From Planctomycetaceae bacterium (lineage in GTDB: Bacteria; Planctomycetota; Planctomycetia; Planctomycetales; Planctomycetaceae), in contig JADZEF010000189.1 in NCBI GenBank assembly GCA_020850695.1, forward strand, positions 1 to 33,509: a DNA stretch of 33,509 nt. The letters run 5' to 3'. A program made the position numbers and the translations under genes. The notes under the pieces were generated by a model, which was not told where the DNA came from, ran no database searches, and saw only the letters and a list, made by a program, of their open reading frames with translations. This document shows, one piece after another, positions 17,183 through 25,667 of the stretch. The first letter of the stretch is position 1; the number at the start of each line of letters is the position of its first letter.

Positions 17183-17557
17183 TCACGCCGACGGCTTGTC
17201 ATCGGTGTAATCGATGCGGAACGGCTTGTTGGTGATGAAGACAACCACGACGTCTGCGGCGGCGCTCGCTCCGTGCTCCATCGTCTCGCCTTCCGGAAAC
17301 CATACGAAGGTTCCCGGGCCGTATTCGCCGCGGTGCGTCACGAGCGTCCCTTCGAGCACGTACATTCCATGCGAGCACGGATGCGTGTGGCTGGGGTTGA
17401 TCACCCCGGCGGGATAGCGGACGAGCCGGATCTCCATGCCGGTGTCGGGATCGGTGTGGAGGTTCTTGCGATAGAGATTGCGGCCCAGTTTTTCGTTGAA
17501 CCGCTCTTCCCAGGGGATGTCGCCGGTGCGGAGAGCAAAGTACGAATCATGCGACAT
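17183..17557 (-). CDS. Small cupin-domain protein
   Basis: The 124-residue product is a single cupin beta-barrel. It has the metal-ligand pattern of motif 1, HTHPCSHGMYVLEG, with histidines spaced as in the family and a Glu further on, followed by motif 2, WFPEGETMEHG. Such small cupins include dioxygenases, isomerases and sensors, so no substrate can be named. I chose ATG 17557 because GGAG lies 8 bases upstream; an in-frame ATG at 17629 would add 24 residues of poor character. The gene is 125 bases upstream of the ubiD-family gene on the same strand. Co-expression is possible, though a separate -10-like box lies between them. Confidence 0.85.
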   Translation of the reverse strand: MSHDSYFALRTGDIPWEERFNEKLGRNLYRKNLHTDPDTGMEIRLVRYPAGVINPSHTHPCSHGMYVLEGTLVTHRGEYGPGTFVWFPEGETMEHGASAAADVVVVFITNKPFRIDYTDDKPSA

Positions 17558-17682
17558 GAGCGGGTCTCCGGAGCGTGAGCGTGCTGCGCCGAAAGTGGAT
17601 GATCGACGAGGCAGACGGTCGATTTCCATCGTCTGACTCGAAGCGCCTCAGCATACCGATGGCGTTGGGTGATGGAATGCTT

Positions 17683-17698
17683 CGGAGCGTACGCTCCG
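17683..17698. repeat. Perfect 16-bp palindrome
   Basis: CGGAGCGTACGCTCCG is fully self-complementary with no spacer. It lies in the gap between the RND pump stop and the cupin start. It may be the tip of another dispersed planctomycete repeat or a dimeric-protein site; nothing else decides between these. Confidence 0.6.
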
Positions 17699-17763
17699 CG
17701 ACTCGACTGGCACATTGACAGACTGCTCGCGTGTCAGATGACGTAGCCGGCCAGTCATTTCAA

Positions 17764-17782
17764 CACCGGGGCAAGCCCGGTG
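17764..17782 (-). terminator. Probable terminator of the RND efflux operon
   Basis: A 7-bp stem (CACCGGG at 17764-17770 with CCCGGTG at 17776-17782) with a 5-base loop lies 22 bases past the pump stop codon at 17804. On the minus strand it is followed by TTGAAATGA, only a modest T-rich stretch. The placement is right for the end of the leftward operon. Confidence 0.5.
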
Positions 17783-17803
17783 GGGCTCGGTCCGACACGT
17801 CGA

Positions 17804-20800
17804 TCACTTGCCGGACGTGTCCTGGGTCACCAGTTGGCGATGCTCGCCGGACGTCTTGCCGTTGCCGCTATGGCCATTGCCCGCGTCGCCGTTCTCGGGC
17901 GTGCCGTTCGCCGGCTCGCGGAGCGAGGCATCGTTCGCGATGCGGACGGTCTCGTGACCGTGGCCAGTGCCATGAGCTGCGCCGTTCTGTCCTGAAGCGA
18001 CGGGGGTTCGCCGCGCCTTGCGCCCGGCGGCCCGCTTCTGGATCGCTTCGTTCGCCGCCTTCCACGACCACGCCAATCCGCGCCGCAACTGCCGCATCCG
18101 CAGGAAGTCGAGCGTGAACTGACCCGCGGCCCGCACGTAGCGGTTCTGCAGCAGGTGCGTGTCGGTCAGGCGATCGATCACGAAGAAGAAGACGGGGGTC
18201 AAGATGATCCCGAACATCGTGACGCCCAGCATCCCCGCGAACACGGCCGTTCCGAGGGCCTGCCGCATTTCGGCTCCAGCCCCGTGCGAGAAGACGAGCG
18301 GCACAACCCCGAGGATGAACGCGAACGACGTCATCATGATGGGCCGAAGCCGCAGCTCGCACGCATGGAGCGTCGCCTTGGTGCGGTCAACCCCTTCGTC
18401 GCGGCGGAGCTTGGCGAACTCGACGATCAGGATCGCGTTCTTGCACGCGAGGCCGATGAGCACCACGAAGCCGATCTGCGTAAAGACGTTGATGTCCTGC
18501 TTCGCGATCCACACGCCGGTGATCGAGCAGAGGACGCACATCGGCACCACGAGAATGACCGCCAGCGGGAGCGACCAGCTTTCGTAAAGCGCGGCCAGCA
18601 CGAGGAACACGAACATGACCGACAGGCAGAAGACGATCATGCCGGTGTTGGTCGTCGTCTTCTCGAGGTACGTCAGCTCGGTCCATTCGTAGCTCATCGA
18701 CGACGGAAGCACGTCCTTCGCGATGTTCTCCATTGCCGCAATGACCTGCCCGCTGCTGAAGCCGGGGGCCGAATTTCCGTTGATCGGGGCGGCGCGGTAC
18801 ATGTTATAGCGCGTGATGATCAGCGGGGCGCTGTTGGGGCGGATGTTGGCCAGGGCCGTGACGGGGACCATCTGCCCGTGGTTATTGCGGACCTTCAGCC
18901 GCGAGATATCTTCCACTTCGTTGCGGAACTGCGAGTCGGCCTGAACGATGACCTGCCAGGTGCGGCCGAAGCGATTGAAGTCATTCACGTACCGCGAGCC
19001 GAGAAACGCCTGAAGCGTGCCGAACAGGTCGCCCAGGGAGACTCCTTGCTTGAGGCACTGCTCGCGGTCGATGTCGACGTAGAGTTGCGGGGAGTTCGCC
19101 TTGTAAGCGGTCGAGAGGCCGACGAGCCCGGGGGTCGCGTTCCCCTTGGCGATGATTTCGTCGGTGTATTTCTGCAGGTTTGTCAGGCCGACGTCTCCGC
19201 GGTCTTCCACCATGAAGCGGAAGCCCCCCGCACGGCCGAGGCCGCTGACCGCCGGCGGCAGGAAGACGCCGACGAACGCTTCGGGAATCTCGGCCGCCAT
19301 CCGCTGTCGCAGCTTGTTGGCGATGGTCTCGCCGTACAGGTCGTGCGTGGTCCGCTCGTCGAAGTTCTTGAAGATGATGAACATCGACCCCAGGTGCGAA
19401 CCGTACGCGCTCAGCACGAACGCGTTCCCGGCCACCGAGTTCACGTTCTTGACGCCGGGCGTTTCGAGCGAGATCTGTTCGATCTTCGAGATGACCTCGC
19501 GCGTGCGGAGGGCGGAGGCCGAGTCCGGCAACTGCACGGCGCAGACGAGGTATCCCTTGTCCTGGCTGGGAATGAACCCCTGGGGAAGCTGGCGATAGCC
19601 CCACGCCGTCAGGACCAGCAGGCCGCCGTAGACCAGCAACACCATCGCGGGAATGCGGAGCAGCCGCGCGACGAGACGCGTGTAAACGGTCGTCGAGAAT
19701 TTGAAGCCGCGGTTGAACAGTCGGAAGATCCAGCCGAAGAGCGTGTCGACGAGCCAGGTGAGCGGGTCGCGTTTCGCGCCGCGGGGCTTCAGCAGCAGCG
19801 CGGCGAGGGCCGGGCTGAGAGTGAGCGAATTGATCGTCGAGAGGAGCGTCGAGACGGCGATCGTCAGGGCGAACTGCCGGAAGAAGGCTCCGATGATTCC
19901 CGAGAGGAACGCGCACGGGATGAACACCGCCGCCAGCACGAGGCCGACCGCGATGACCGGCCCGGAGACTTCATCCATGGCGCGGATGGCCGCGGCGCGC
20001 GGCGGGAGGCCTTGTTCTATATAGTGCTCGACGGACTCGACCACCACGATCGCATCGTCGACGACGATGCCGATCGCCAGCACGAGTCCGAACAGCGTCC
20101 GGTTATTGATGCTGAATCCCGAGAGAGACATCGCGGCGAACGTGCCGATGATGGCCACCGGCACGGCGATCAGCGGAATGATGGCGGCCCGCCACCCCTG
20201 CAGAAACAGCAGCACCACCAGCGCCACGAGGATGACGGCGTCGCGGAGCGACTTGAAGACTTCGTTGATCGACTCGCGGATGAACGGCGTCGTGTCGTAG
20301 CCGACTTCGTATTCGACCCCTTCGGGGAAGTCGGCCGACATCTCCTTCATCCGGGCCTTGATGGCGTCGGCGGTGCCGAGCGCGTTGGCGTCGGGAAGAA
20401 GAAAGACCGCGATCCCGATGGTCGGCTTCTGGTCGAAACGGTTGCTGATGTCCTGCGACTTCGCCTGGAGCTCGGCCCGACCCACATCCTTCAAACGGAT
20501 GATGCGACCATCCGGAGTGTTGCGGAGAATGATGTTGTCGAACTCTTCCGGCTGGACCAGGCGGCCGCGGATCGTCAGCGGGATCTGCAGCGTCTGGTCT
20601 TCGGGGCCGGGAGGCTGGCCGATCTGGCCGACCGCGGGCTGCATATTCTGTTCGCGGAGGGCGTTGACCACGTCGCTGACGGCCAGCTCGCGGGCGGCCA
20701 GCATGTCGGGGTCGACCCAGATCCGCATGCTGTAGTCGCGCTGGCCGAACAGGAAGACTTCGCTGATGCCCGGCAGCCGCGCGATCTCGTCCTTCACGTG

Positions 20801-21283
20801 AAGGAGCGCGTAGTTGCTGAGATAGAGCTGGTCGTAGCGGCCGCTCGGCGAGTGCATGCTGATCGTCAGCAGGATCTCGGCGGAACGCTTGCGGGTGTTG
20901 ATGCCCGTCTGCCGCACGACTTCAGGGAGCTGCGGCATGGCGAGGCCGACACGGTTCTGAACCAGCACTAGCCCCATGTTGAGGTCGACGCCGGGCTTGA
21001 ACGTCACCGTGAGCGTGTACGAGCCGTCGCTCGTACACTGCGAGTTCATGTAGAGCATCTCTTCGACGCCGTTGACCTGCTGCTCGATGGGAGCGGCGAC
21101 GGTTTCGGCGACGACCTGGGCGCTGGCGCCTGGGTAGTTGCAGTCGATCTGGACGGTGGGAGGGGCGGCGGCCGGGTATTGCGAGATCGGCAGCGTCGGG
21201 ATCGCGACAGCGCCCGCCAGCGTGATCAGGATCGAGATGACCGCGGCGAAGATCGGGCGGTCGATGAAGAACCGGGAGAACAC
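17804..21283 (-). CDS. RND multidrug efflux pump, AcrB/MexB (HAE1) type
   Basis: This is the inner-membrane proton/drug antiporter of a tripartite pump. The 1159 residues show the family start FSRFFIDRPIFAAVISI, two porter halves and 12 predicted transmembrane helices. The proton-relay pair is Asp409-Asp410 in GIVVDDAIVVVE, and the partner lysine is in GLACKNAILIVEF. The drug-pocket region begins NYPGASAQVV. Typical pumps end near 1040-1050 residues; this one has a tail of about 110 residues, first Arg-rich and then Gly/Asn/His-rich (GTGHGHE, GNGHSGNG), probably cytoplasmic. The start is GTG at 21283 with no Shine-Dalgarno. The adaptor gene lies 159 bases upstream on the same strand. No TolC-like channel is in the window. 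Confidence 0.96.
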   Translation of the reverse strand: MFSRFFIDRPIFAAVISILITLAGAVAIPTLPISQYPAAAPPTVQIDCNYPGASAQVVAETVAAPIEQQVNGVEEMLYMNSQCTSDGSYTLTVTFKPGVDLNMGLVLVQNRVGLAMPQLPEVVRQTGINTRKRSAEILLTISMHSPSGRYDQLYLSNYALLHVKDEIARLPGISEVFLFGQRDYSMRIWVDPDMLAARELAVSDVVNALREQNMQPAVGQIGQPPGPEDQTLQIPLTIRGRLVQPEEFDNIILRNTPDGRIIRLKDVGRAELQAKSQDISNRFDQKPTIGIAVFLLPDANALGTADAIKARMKEMSADFPEGVEYEVGYDTTPFIRESINEVFKSLRDAVILVALVVLLFLQGWRAAIIPLIAVPVAIIGTFAAMSLSGFSINNRTLFGLVLAIGIVVDDAIVVVESVEHYIEQGLPPRAAAIRAMDEVSGPVIAVGLVLAAVFIPCAFLSGIIGAFFRQFALTIAVSTLLSTINSLTLSPALAALLLKPRGAKRDPLTWLVDTLFGWIFRLFNRGFKFSTTVYTRLVARLLRIPAMVLLVYGGLLVLTAWGYRQLPQGFIPSQDKGYLVCAVQLPDSASALRTREVISKIEQISLETPGVKNVNSVAGNAFVLSAYGSHLGSMFIIFKNFDERTTHDLYGETIANKLRQRMAAEIPEAFVGVFLPPAVSGLGRAGGFRFMVEDRGDVGLTNLQKYTDEIIAKGNATPGLVGLSTAYKANSPQLYVDIDREQCLKQGVSLGDLFGTLQAFLGSRYVNDFNRFGRTWQVIVQADSQFRNEVEDISRLKVRNNHGQMVPVTALANIRPNSAPLIITRYNMYRAAPINGNSAPGFSSGQVIAAMENIAKDVLPSSMSYEWTELTYLEKTTTNTGMIVFCLSVMFVFLVLAALYESWSLPLAVILVVPMCVLCSITGVWIAKQDINVFTQIGFVVLIGLACKNAILIVEFAKLRRDEGVDRTKATLHACELRLRPIMMTSFAFILGVVPLVFSHGAGAEMRQALGTAVFAGMLGVTMFGIILTPVFFFVIDRLTDTHLLQNRYVRAAGQFTLDFLRMRQLRRGLAWSWKAANEAIQKRAAGRKARRTPVASGQNGAAHGTGHGHETVRIANDASLREPANGTPENGDAGNGHSGNGKTSGEHRQLVTQDTSGK

Positions 21284-21326
21284 AGTGAGCCCGGGGTTAG
21301 GTGGCTGGTTCCGGGAGGAAATTCAG

Positions 21327-21421
21327 GGCCACGGAAACGACGGATCGGACGGAGTTTCGCGGAAAATACGGTGGATGAGACAGCTTCCGCGAGGTCCGTT
21401 CGCTCCGTCGTTTCTGTGGCC
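21327..21421. repeat. Inverted repeat between efflux adaptor and pump genes
   Basis: GGCCACGGAAACGACGGA-type sequence at 21327-21352 pairs with 21396-21421 in 23 of 26 positions, enclosing 43 bases. It occupies most of the 159-bp gap inside the presumed operon. In the mRNA it would form a long stem just before the pump start and could modulate the ratio of the two proteins. Confidence 0.75.
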
Positions 21422-21442
21422 TTTCTGCGGGCCGGAGCGAAG

Positions 21443-22741
21443 TCACTTGCCGGCTTCGGCCGTCTTCTTTTCCTGCTTCGAATCTTCTGCGGCCTTCGAG
21501 ACGGGCTTCACCGCCGTCTTCGTCTCGTTGCCTGCGGGGGCATTCTCGGCAAGGGGCTCGGTTCGCTCTTTGGCGATCACCGGGATCTTGGGACGGACGC
21601 GCTGGAGACCCGTGACGATGACCTTATCGCCCATCGACAGGCCCTTCTCGATCACCCGCATCTGTCCTTCCAGCCAGCCGACTTCGACGCGGCGATAAAC
21701 GGGGACATCCTGTTCCTTCTGGTTCCCTTCCTTATCCTCCACCATCGCCTTTTCGACGACATACACAAAGCGGTGCCCCTGGTCGGTGCCGAGGGCCACT
21801 TCGGGAATGAGGATCGATTGCTGCTCGGGGCCGATCGGCACCCGCAGCCGCACGAACATGCCGGGCGACAGGAAGTTGTCGGGATTCTGGATCTCCACGC
21901 GCGACCGCAACGTGCCTGTGCCGATGTCGACCTGGTTGTCGACCCAGTCGATCATGCCGGTCAGCGTCGTCTCGTCTTCGCCGGCGAGGCTGATCTGGAT
22001 CGGACGGCTGCGGTCGGGAGCCGACTTGAGCTTTCCCTCTTCAACCAGCCGCCGCATCCGCACGATCGAACGTTCGTCGAAGTCGAAGTACGCGTGGATC
22101 GGGTTGAGCGAGACGACCGTCGCGAGGTGCGTGTCGTCCTCTTTGACGAGGTTGCCCGGATCGACCAGCCGGCGGCCGATGCGACCATCGATGGGGGACT
22201 TCACTGTCGTGAAATCAAGGTTGAGCTGGGCAGCGGTTTCGTTCGCCTTGGCGACCGCGAGCGCCGCGACCGCGTCTTCGTTCGCGAACCGGAAGTTCTC
22301 GTACTCTTCCATCGAAATCGAATTCGCCGCCTTCAGCCTTTCGGCCCGCTTGAGCTGGCTGGCGGTCTGCTTGACCTTCGATTGCACCTGCTCGACGGTC
22401 GCCTTCGTCCGATCGAGTTCGGCCTGGTACGGCTCGGGATCGACCTGAACGAGAACGTCGCCTGCCTTCACGTCGGCCCCGTCCTTGAAGCGGACATCCT
22501 TGAGATAGCCTTTGACCCGCGCCCGGATCTCAATCATCTTCGGCGACCAGGTGCGGCCGCTGAATTCCTCATGCTCGGTCACCGTCCGCATGATGGGTGT
22601 GACGTACTGCACCTCCGCGAGTTTCAGCGGGGGCGGATCAGCCTTCGTCTTCTGACAGCCGGACGCACCACTCACGGCCCCCGCTGCGGTGAGCAGCAGG
22701 GCCACGCGAGAGGCCGTCAAATGGAAGGAGTGGCTTCGCAT
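21443..22741 (-). CDS. RND efflux periplasmic adaptor lipoprotein (AcrA/MexA type)
   Basis: This adaptor links the RND pump to an outer-membrane channel. From ATG 22741 the product has 432 residues. It opens with a lipoprotein signal (leucine/alanine core then SGASGC), so the mature protein should be lipid-anchored at Cys. A lipoyl half-motif follows (RARVKGYLKDVRFKDGADVKAGDVLVQVD in family terms; only its key part VKGYL and GDVL are quoted with confidence). Next come a coiled-coil hairpin (about 100-165) and the second lipoyl half with IDGRIGRRLVDPGNLV. Beta-barrel and membrane-proximal domains follow, and a Lys/Ala-rich tail ends the protein. I chose 22741 because GGAG lies 5 bases upstream; ATG 22756 lacks one. 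It is the first gene of the leftward efflux operon. Confidence 0.94.
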   Translation of the reverse strand: MRSHSFHLTASRVALLLTAAGAVSGASGCQKTKADPPPLKLAEVQYVTPIMRTVTEHEEFSGRTWSPKMIEIRARVKGYLKDVRFKDGADVKAGDVLVQVDPEPYQAELDRTKATVEQVQSKVKQTASQLKRAERLKAANSISMEEYENFRFANEDAVAALAVAKANETAAQLNLDFTTVKSPIDGRIGRRLVDPGNLVKEDDTHLATVVSLNPIHAYFDFDERSIVRMRRLVEEGKLKSAPDRSRPIQISLAGEDETTLTGMIDWVDNQVDIGTGTLRSRVEIQNPDNFLSPGMFVRLRVPIGPEQQSILIPEVALGTDQGHRFVYVVEKAMVEDKEGNQKEQDVPVYRRVEVGWLEGQMRVIEKGLSMGDKVIVTGLQRVRPKIPVIAKERTEPLAENAPAGNETKTAVKPVSKAAEDSKQEKKTAEAGK

Positions 22742-22899
22742 GGAAGCTCCAGGCATGGATTCAGCGAACCGGGCCCGAAGTGAAAACGGGCCAGCGGGGA
22801 TCGTCGGCGGGAACTGTCGAACTCAGCGGCAAACTACTCAAAAAGCCGCAATCCGCGGCGAAATCTCTTTCCTTCATCGTCCGGACATGCCACAATGCA

Positions 22900-22917
22900 T
22901 GACTGACTGGTCAGTCA
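22900..22917. promoter_or_regulatory. Likely TetR operator of the efflux operon
   Basis: TGACTGAC-TG-GTCAGTCA is a perfect 8+8 inverted repeat with a 2-base spacer, a form usual for TetR/AcrR dimers. It lies between the divergent tetR and adaptor genes. It begins 9 bases downstream of the -10 box of the leftward promoter, at about +3 to +20, where a bound repressor would block transcription. It is 69 bases before the tetR start, so autoregulation is plausible. Confidence 0.75.
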
Positions 22918-22926
22918 GGATTGTCG

Positions 22927-22954
22927 ATTATAGCCCACGGGCAAGACGATTCAA
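22927..22954 (-). promoter_or_regulatory. Sigma-70-type promoter of the efflux operon
   Basis: On the minus strand TTGAAT (22949-22954) and a perfect TATAAT (22927-22932) are 16 bases apart. Transcription would begin near 22920, just inside the palindrome at 22900-22917, giving a leader of about 180 bases before the adaptor ATG. Confidence 0.6.
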
Positions 22955-22986
22955 TGGCCATCTGAATTAAATCGAGACCCGCTCGC

Positions 22987-23688
22987 ATGTCTCCTGTTGT
23001 GCCGCCGGCCACGACCAAACCGACCCCGACGACGGACCGCCGCGCCGAGCGCCGGCGGGCGATTGTCGAAGCGGCCTCGCCCCTTTTCGCCCAGCTCGGT
23101 TACACCGACTGCGACATGGAACGGGTCGCGACGGCCCTGGGGATCGCCAAAGGAACAATCTACCTCTATTTTCCCGGCAAGCAGGATCTGTTTTTCGCGT
23201 GCGTCGACTGGGGCATGACGCGGATGCAGCAGGCCGTCATCGGCGCGGCCGAGACCACGAAGGAGCCCTTCGAGCGGATCGGCCGGGCGGTCCGCGCCTA
23301 CCTGGAGTTCTTCGAAAAGCACCCGCACTTCGTCGAACTGCTGATCCAGGAACGGGCGATGTTCAAGGACCGCAAGCGCCCCACCTACTTCGAATATCGC
23401 GACCGCAACCGCGTGGTGTGGCGGGCCATCTACACACAGATGCAAGCCGAAGGAACGCTCCGTACCGATTTCCCGGTCGAGCGGATCATGGACGTCGTGG
23501 GCAACCTGCTCTACGGCACGATGTTCACGAACCACTTCAATGGCCGCACCGCATCGCTCGACGAACAGTACCGGGCGATTATGGAAGCGGTCTTCGCCGG
23601 CCTCCTGAGCGAATCGCAACGCCCGCAGTGGACACTGCCGGCTCCATGTGCGGCACCCTGCGACGCACCGAGTCCGACCAGCAATTGA
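22987..23688 (+). CDS. TetR/AcrR-family transcriptional repressor
   Basis: The 233-residue protein has a typical TetR layout. The first 20 residues are a Pro/Thr-rich lead. The DNA-binding helix-turn-helix spans about 24-70 (IVEAASPLFAQLGY, then MERVATALGIAKGTIYLYF, then GKQDLFFACVDWG). An all-helical ligand/dimer domain follows to about 215 (RAVRAYLEFFEKHPHFVELL, MDVVGNLLYGTMFTNHF). The gene is divergent from the efflux adaptor, and the palindrome at 22900-22917 lies between them, so I infer that it represses the pump operon and responds to a pump substrate. The start at 22987 has no clear Shine-Dalgarno. Its stop lies 9 bases from that of the convergent rlmB. Confidence 0.92.
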   Translation: MSPVVPPATTKPTPTTDRRAERRRAIVEAASPLFAQLGYTDCDMERVATALGIAKGTIYLYFPGKQDLFFACVDWGMTRMQQAVIGAAETTKEPFERIGRAVRAYLEFFEKHPHFVELLIQERAMFKDRKRPTYFEYRDRNRVVWRAIYTQMQAEGTLRTDFPVERIMDVVGNLLYGTMFTNHFNGRTASLDEQYRAIMEAVFAGLLSESQRPQWTLPAPCAAPCDAPSPTSN

Positions 23689-23697
23689 TCGCCGCTG

Positions 23698-24450
23698 TCA
23701 CCGCACTTCCGTGAGCGACGCCACCAGCACAGCCGTGGCGACCGACACGTTGAGACTCGTCACCGCGCCGCGAGGCGTCAGGCGACAGACCTCATCGCAC
23801 GTCTTGAGCGTCAACTGCCGCAGCCCGCGCTCTTCGTTGCCGACGACCAGCAGCCAGGGGCGATCGCGCGGAACGTCGCGCACATCGCGCTCCGCATGCT
23901 CGGACGAGCCAAGAACCCAGACGCCCGCCTGCTTCGCTGCTTCGAGCGCCTGCGCGAGGTTGGCCCGTAAATTGAACGGGACCGTTTCGACGCCTCCGGA
24001 AGCCACATCGTAGACCGTTCCCGTCAGCGGGGCCGAGCGATCGCGAGTGAGGACGATTCCCTGAACGCCGAAGAACGACGCAGTGCGGAAGATGGCCCCG
24101 ACGTTGTGCGGGTCTTGAAGTTGATCGAGCGCCAGCCAGACGCCGTGCGGAGCGGCCGCGACCCGTTCGGCCGAGAAGAGTTCTTCGAGCGGCGTATCGG
24201 GCCGCTCGCGAATGACGGCTTCGGCCGCGGCGGTGCGTCCCGCGTCGGGATCGAATCCGTGCTTTTGCGTGCGGCGGCCTTCATGCTTCGGAATGCTGGT
24301 GACTGGTATCCGCCGCGACTCGGCTTGGGCGACCACCTCCTGCCACGCCCCGTGAGGAGATCCTCCCGACAGCCGCACTTCGATCACGTCCTGCGGGCGA
24401 TGCGCGAGGGTGGCAAGGACGCTATGTGGGTTACGAAGCGAGACCGTCAC
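23698..24450 (-). CDS. rlmB: SpoU/TrmH-family rRNA 2'-O-methyltransferase, RlmB-like
   Basis: RlmB methylates the 2'-O of G2251 in 23S rRNA using S-adenosylmethionine. The 250-residue product has a short N-terminal substrate-binding domain (about 1-75). The SPOUT knot domain includes LDQLQDPHNVGAIFRTASFFG (motif 1, LDQLQDPHNVGA), LVVGNEERGL (motif 2) and SLNVSVATAV (motif 3). These are the signature residues of the family. The exact target could instead be another G in rRNA or tRNA. The start is GTG at 24450. It lies 24 bases after the ppa stop region on the same strand, so ppa and rlmB are probably one operon. Confidence 0.9.
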   Translation of the reverse strand: MTVSLRNPHSVLATLAHRPQDVIEVRLSGGSPHGAWQEVVAQAESRRIPVTSIPKHEGRRTQKHGFDPDAGRTAAAEAVIRERPDTPLEELFSAERVAAAPHGVWLALDQLQDPHNVGAIFRTASFFGVQGIVLTRDRSAPLTGTVYDVASGGVETVPFNLRANLAQALEAAKQAGVWVLGSSEHAERDVRDVPRDRPWLLVVGNEERGLRQLTLKTCDEVCRLTPRGAVTSLNVSVATAVLVASLTEVR

Positions 24451-24474
24451 GCGGTTGCCATCCGTTACTTGCCG

Positions 24475-25020
24475 CTACTTGGAGAACCCGCGGCGTCGCG
24501 CCGTGCTGTAACGGGCCAGGGCTTCCTCGATGACGGGAAAGGCCGCCGACGCCGATTCGAACTCGTCGACTTCGACCTGCTTTCCTTCCAGCATCTTGTA
24601 GTCCTGGAAGAAGCGGCGGAGCATCGAGAGGCGGTGCGTGGGGAAGTCGCTGGCGTCGAGGAACGAGTTGTACTCAGGGTCGTCGATGCAGACCGCGAGG
24701 ATCTTGTGGTCCTTCTTACCGCCGTCGATCATCGTCATCAGGCCGACCGCGCGGGCCCGCACCAGCGTGAGCGGGTGAACCGATTCCTGGCACATCACCA
24801 GCACGTCGAGAGGGTCGTCGTCTTCGGCCAGCGTCTGAGGGATGAAGCCGTAATTGGCCGGATAGTACACGGCCGAGTAGAGGGTGCGGTCGACCTTGAG
24901 GAGACCGGTCGACTTGTCGAGCTCGTACTTGACGCTGGAGCCGAGGGGGATCTCAACGACCGTGATGAATTCTCCGGGGAGCCTTTCCCCGGGGGTAACG
25001 TCGTGCCAGGCGTGAGTCAT
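24475..25020 (-). CDS. ppa: Inorganic pyrophosphatase, family I
   Basis: The enzyme hydrolyses pyrophosphate to two phosphates and so pulls biosynthetic reactions forward; it is soluble and cytoplasmic. The 181 residues match the usual bacterial hexameric form (about 175). Signature elements are [14 protein letters not shown] near the start, [28 protein letters not shown] in the centre with the metal-binding Asp cluster (DDDPLDVLV), and [12 protein letters not shown]. Start ATG 25020 has no Shine-Dalgarno. A GC-rich palindrome lies upstream at 25087-25110. rlmB follows closely. Confidence 0.96.
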   Translation of the reverse strand: MTHAWHDVTPGERLPGEFITVVEIPLGSSVKYELDKSTGLLKVDRTLYSAVYYPANYGFIPQTLAEDDDPLDVLVMCQESVHPLTLVRARAVGLMTMIDGGKKDHKILAVCIDDPEYNSFLDASDFPTHRLSMLRRFFQDYKMLEGKQVEVDEFESASAAFPVIEEALARYSTARRRGFSK

Positions 25021-25086
25021 GTGAGATGCAGTGAGAGTGCTGAAGAGTGAAGGGCCCGTCTGAGAGCCTACTTCACCGGAGAGAGA

Positions 25087-25110
25087 CGGCCGGCACGGCG
25101 CCGCCGGCCG
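25087..25110. promoter_or_regulatory. GC-rich hairpin in the ppa leader region
   Basis: CGGCCGGC at 25087-25094 pairs with GCCGGCCG at 25103-25110 across an 8-base loop. ACTTCA and TGAAGT further out (25069 and 25114) could extend it. It lies about 70 bases before the ppa start. It may be a repeat or a leader structure; I see no T-tract. Confidence 0.45.
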
Positions 25111-25252
25111 AACTGAAGTGTGGTGAGGGTCGTGCGAGTCAGTCTACAGGAAACGGATGATTGCAGGAAACCGCGAGACGAAATCGTTCGCACGTCGGGG
25201 AGCGGCGAACGCCGATGGGACTGACGTCACCCATTCTTTTCGGAGTCGATCG

Positions 25253-25561
25253 ATGCGGTTTGTCCTGTCGACCCTCGTCAGCCTCCCGATCCTTGGCTTC
25301 CTTGCCACACCGTCACGGGCGGATGGGTACGCGGTGATGGCCTGGCCCGCGCCGGTCGCACAACCGTTGGTTTACGCCGCGCCGCCGGTCGTGTACTCCG
25401 CACCGGCCGCGACTTTCTACTCGGTCCCGGTGATGGTCGCGACGCCTGTCGGGCTGCCGACCTATCAGTACTACGGCTACCCCGAGATGTCACCCCGCCT
25501 GCGCAAGGTCGAGTACCGCTGGAAAGACGGGATGTGGGAGATGAAGCAGAAGTGGCGTTGA
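25253..25561 (+). CDS. Small secreted Pro/Tyr/Ala-rich protein
   Basis: I do not recognise a family. The 102-residue product has a clean signal peptide (MRFVLSTLVSLPILGFLATPSRA, predicted cut at SRA-DGY; hydrophobic core LSTLVSLPILGFLA). The mature part is rich in Pro, Ala, Tyr and Val, with loose repeats of the type APPVVYSAP and YSVPVMVATP. The C-terminus is charged and aromatic: RKVEYRWKDGMWEMKQKWR. The start at 25253 is supported by GGAG 7 bases upstream; an in-frame ATG at 25157 would bury the signal peptide. It is likely an envelope-associated or extracellular structural protein. The gene is monocistronic and faces rpsT. Confidence 0.75.
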   Translation: MRFVLSTLVSLPILGFLATPSRADGYAVMAWPAPVAQPLVYAAPPVVYSAPAATFYSVPVMVATPVGLPTYQYYGYPEMSPRLRKVEYRWKDGMWEMKQKWR

Positions 25562-25590
25562 GGACGGGGCCCGCGCGTTGCCGCAGGGAA

Positions 25591-25667
25591 ATTGGTCATT
25601 GGTCGTTAATCATTGGTCAGCGATCATTTTGCCAGAAATGACCACTGACCACTGACGAACGATCAAT
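25591..25667. repeat. Degenerate direct/inverted ATTGGTCA repeat cluster
   Basis: ATTGGTCA-like units occur three times in 25591-25620. Complementary TGACCACTGACCACTGAC and GATCAAT follow at 25639-25667, giving an imperfect long hairpin between two convergent genes. It may end transcription of both, but its repetitive nature suggests a dispersed element. Confidence 0.65.

Noticed and set aside
18155..20971. A 938-codon open frame on the plus strand, opposite the RND pump
   Set aside because: It is the high-GC shadow of a fully recognisable pump gene; its translation is Asp/Arg/Glu/His-rich with no domain.
25591..25667. A short CRISPR-like array of ATTGGTCA units
   Set aside because: Units are too short, irregular and lack constant-length spacers; no cas gene is present.
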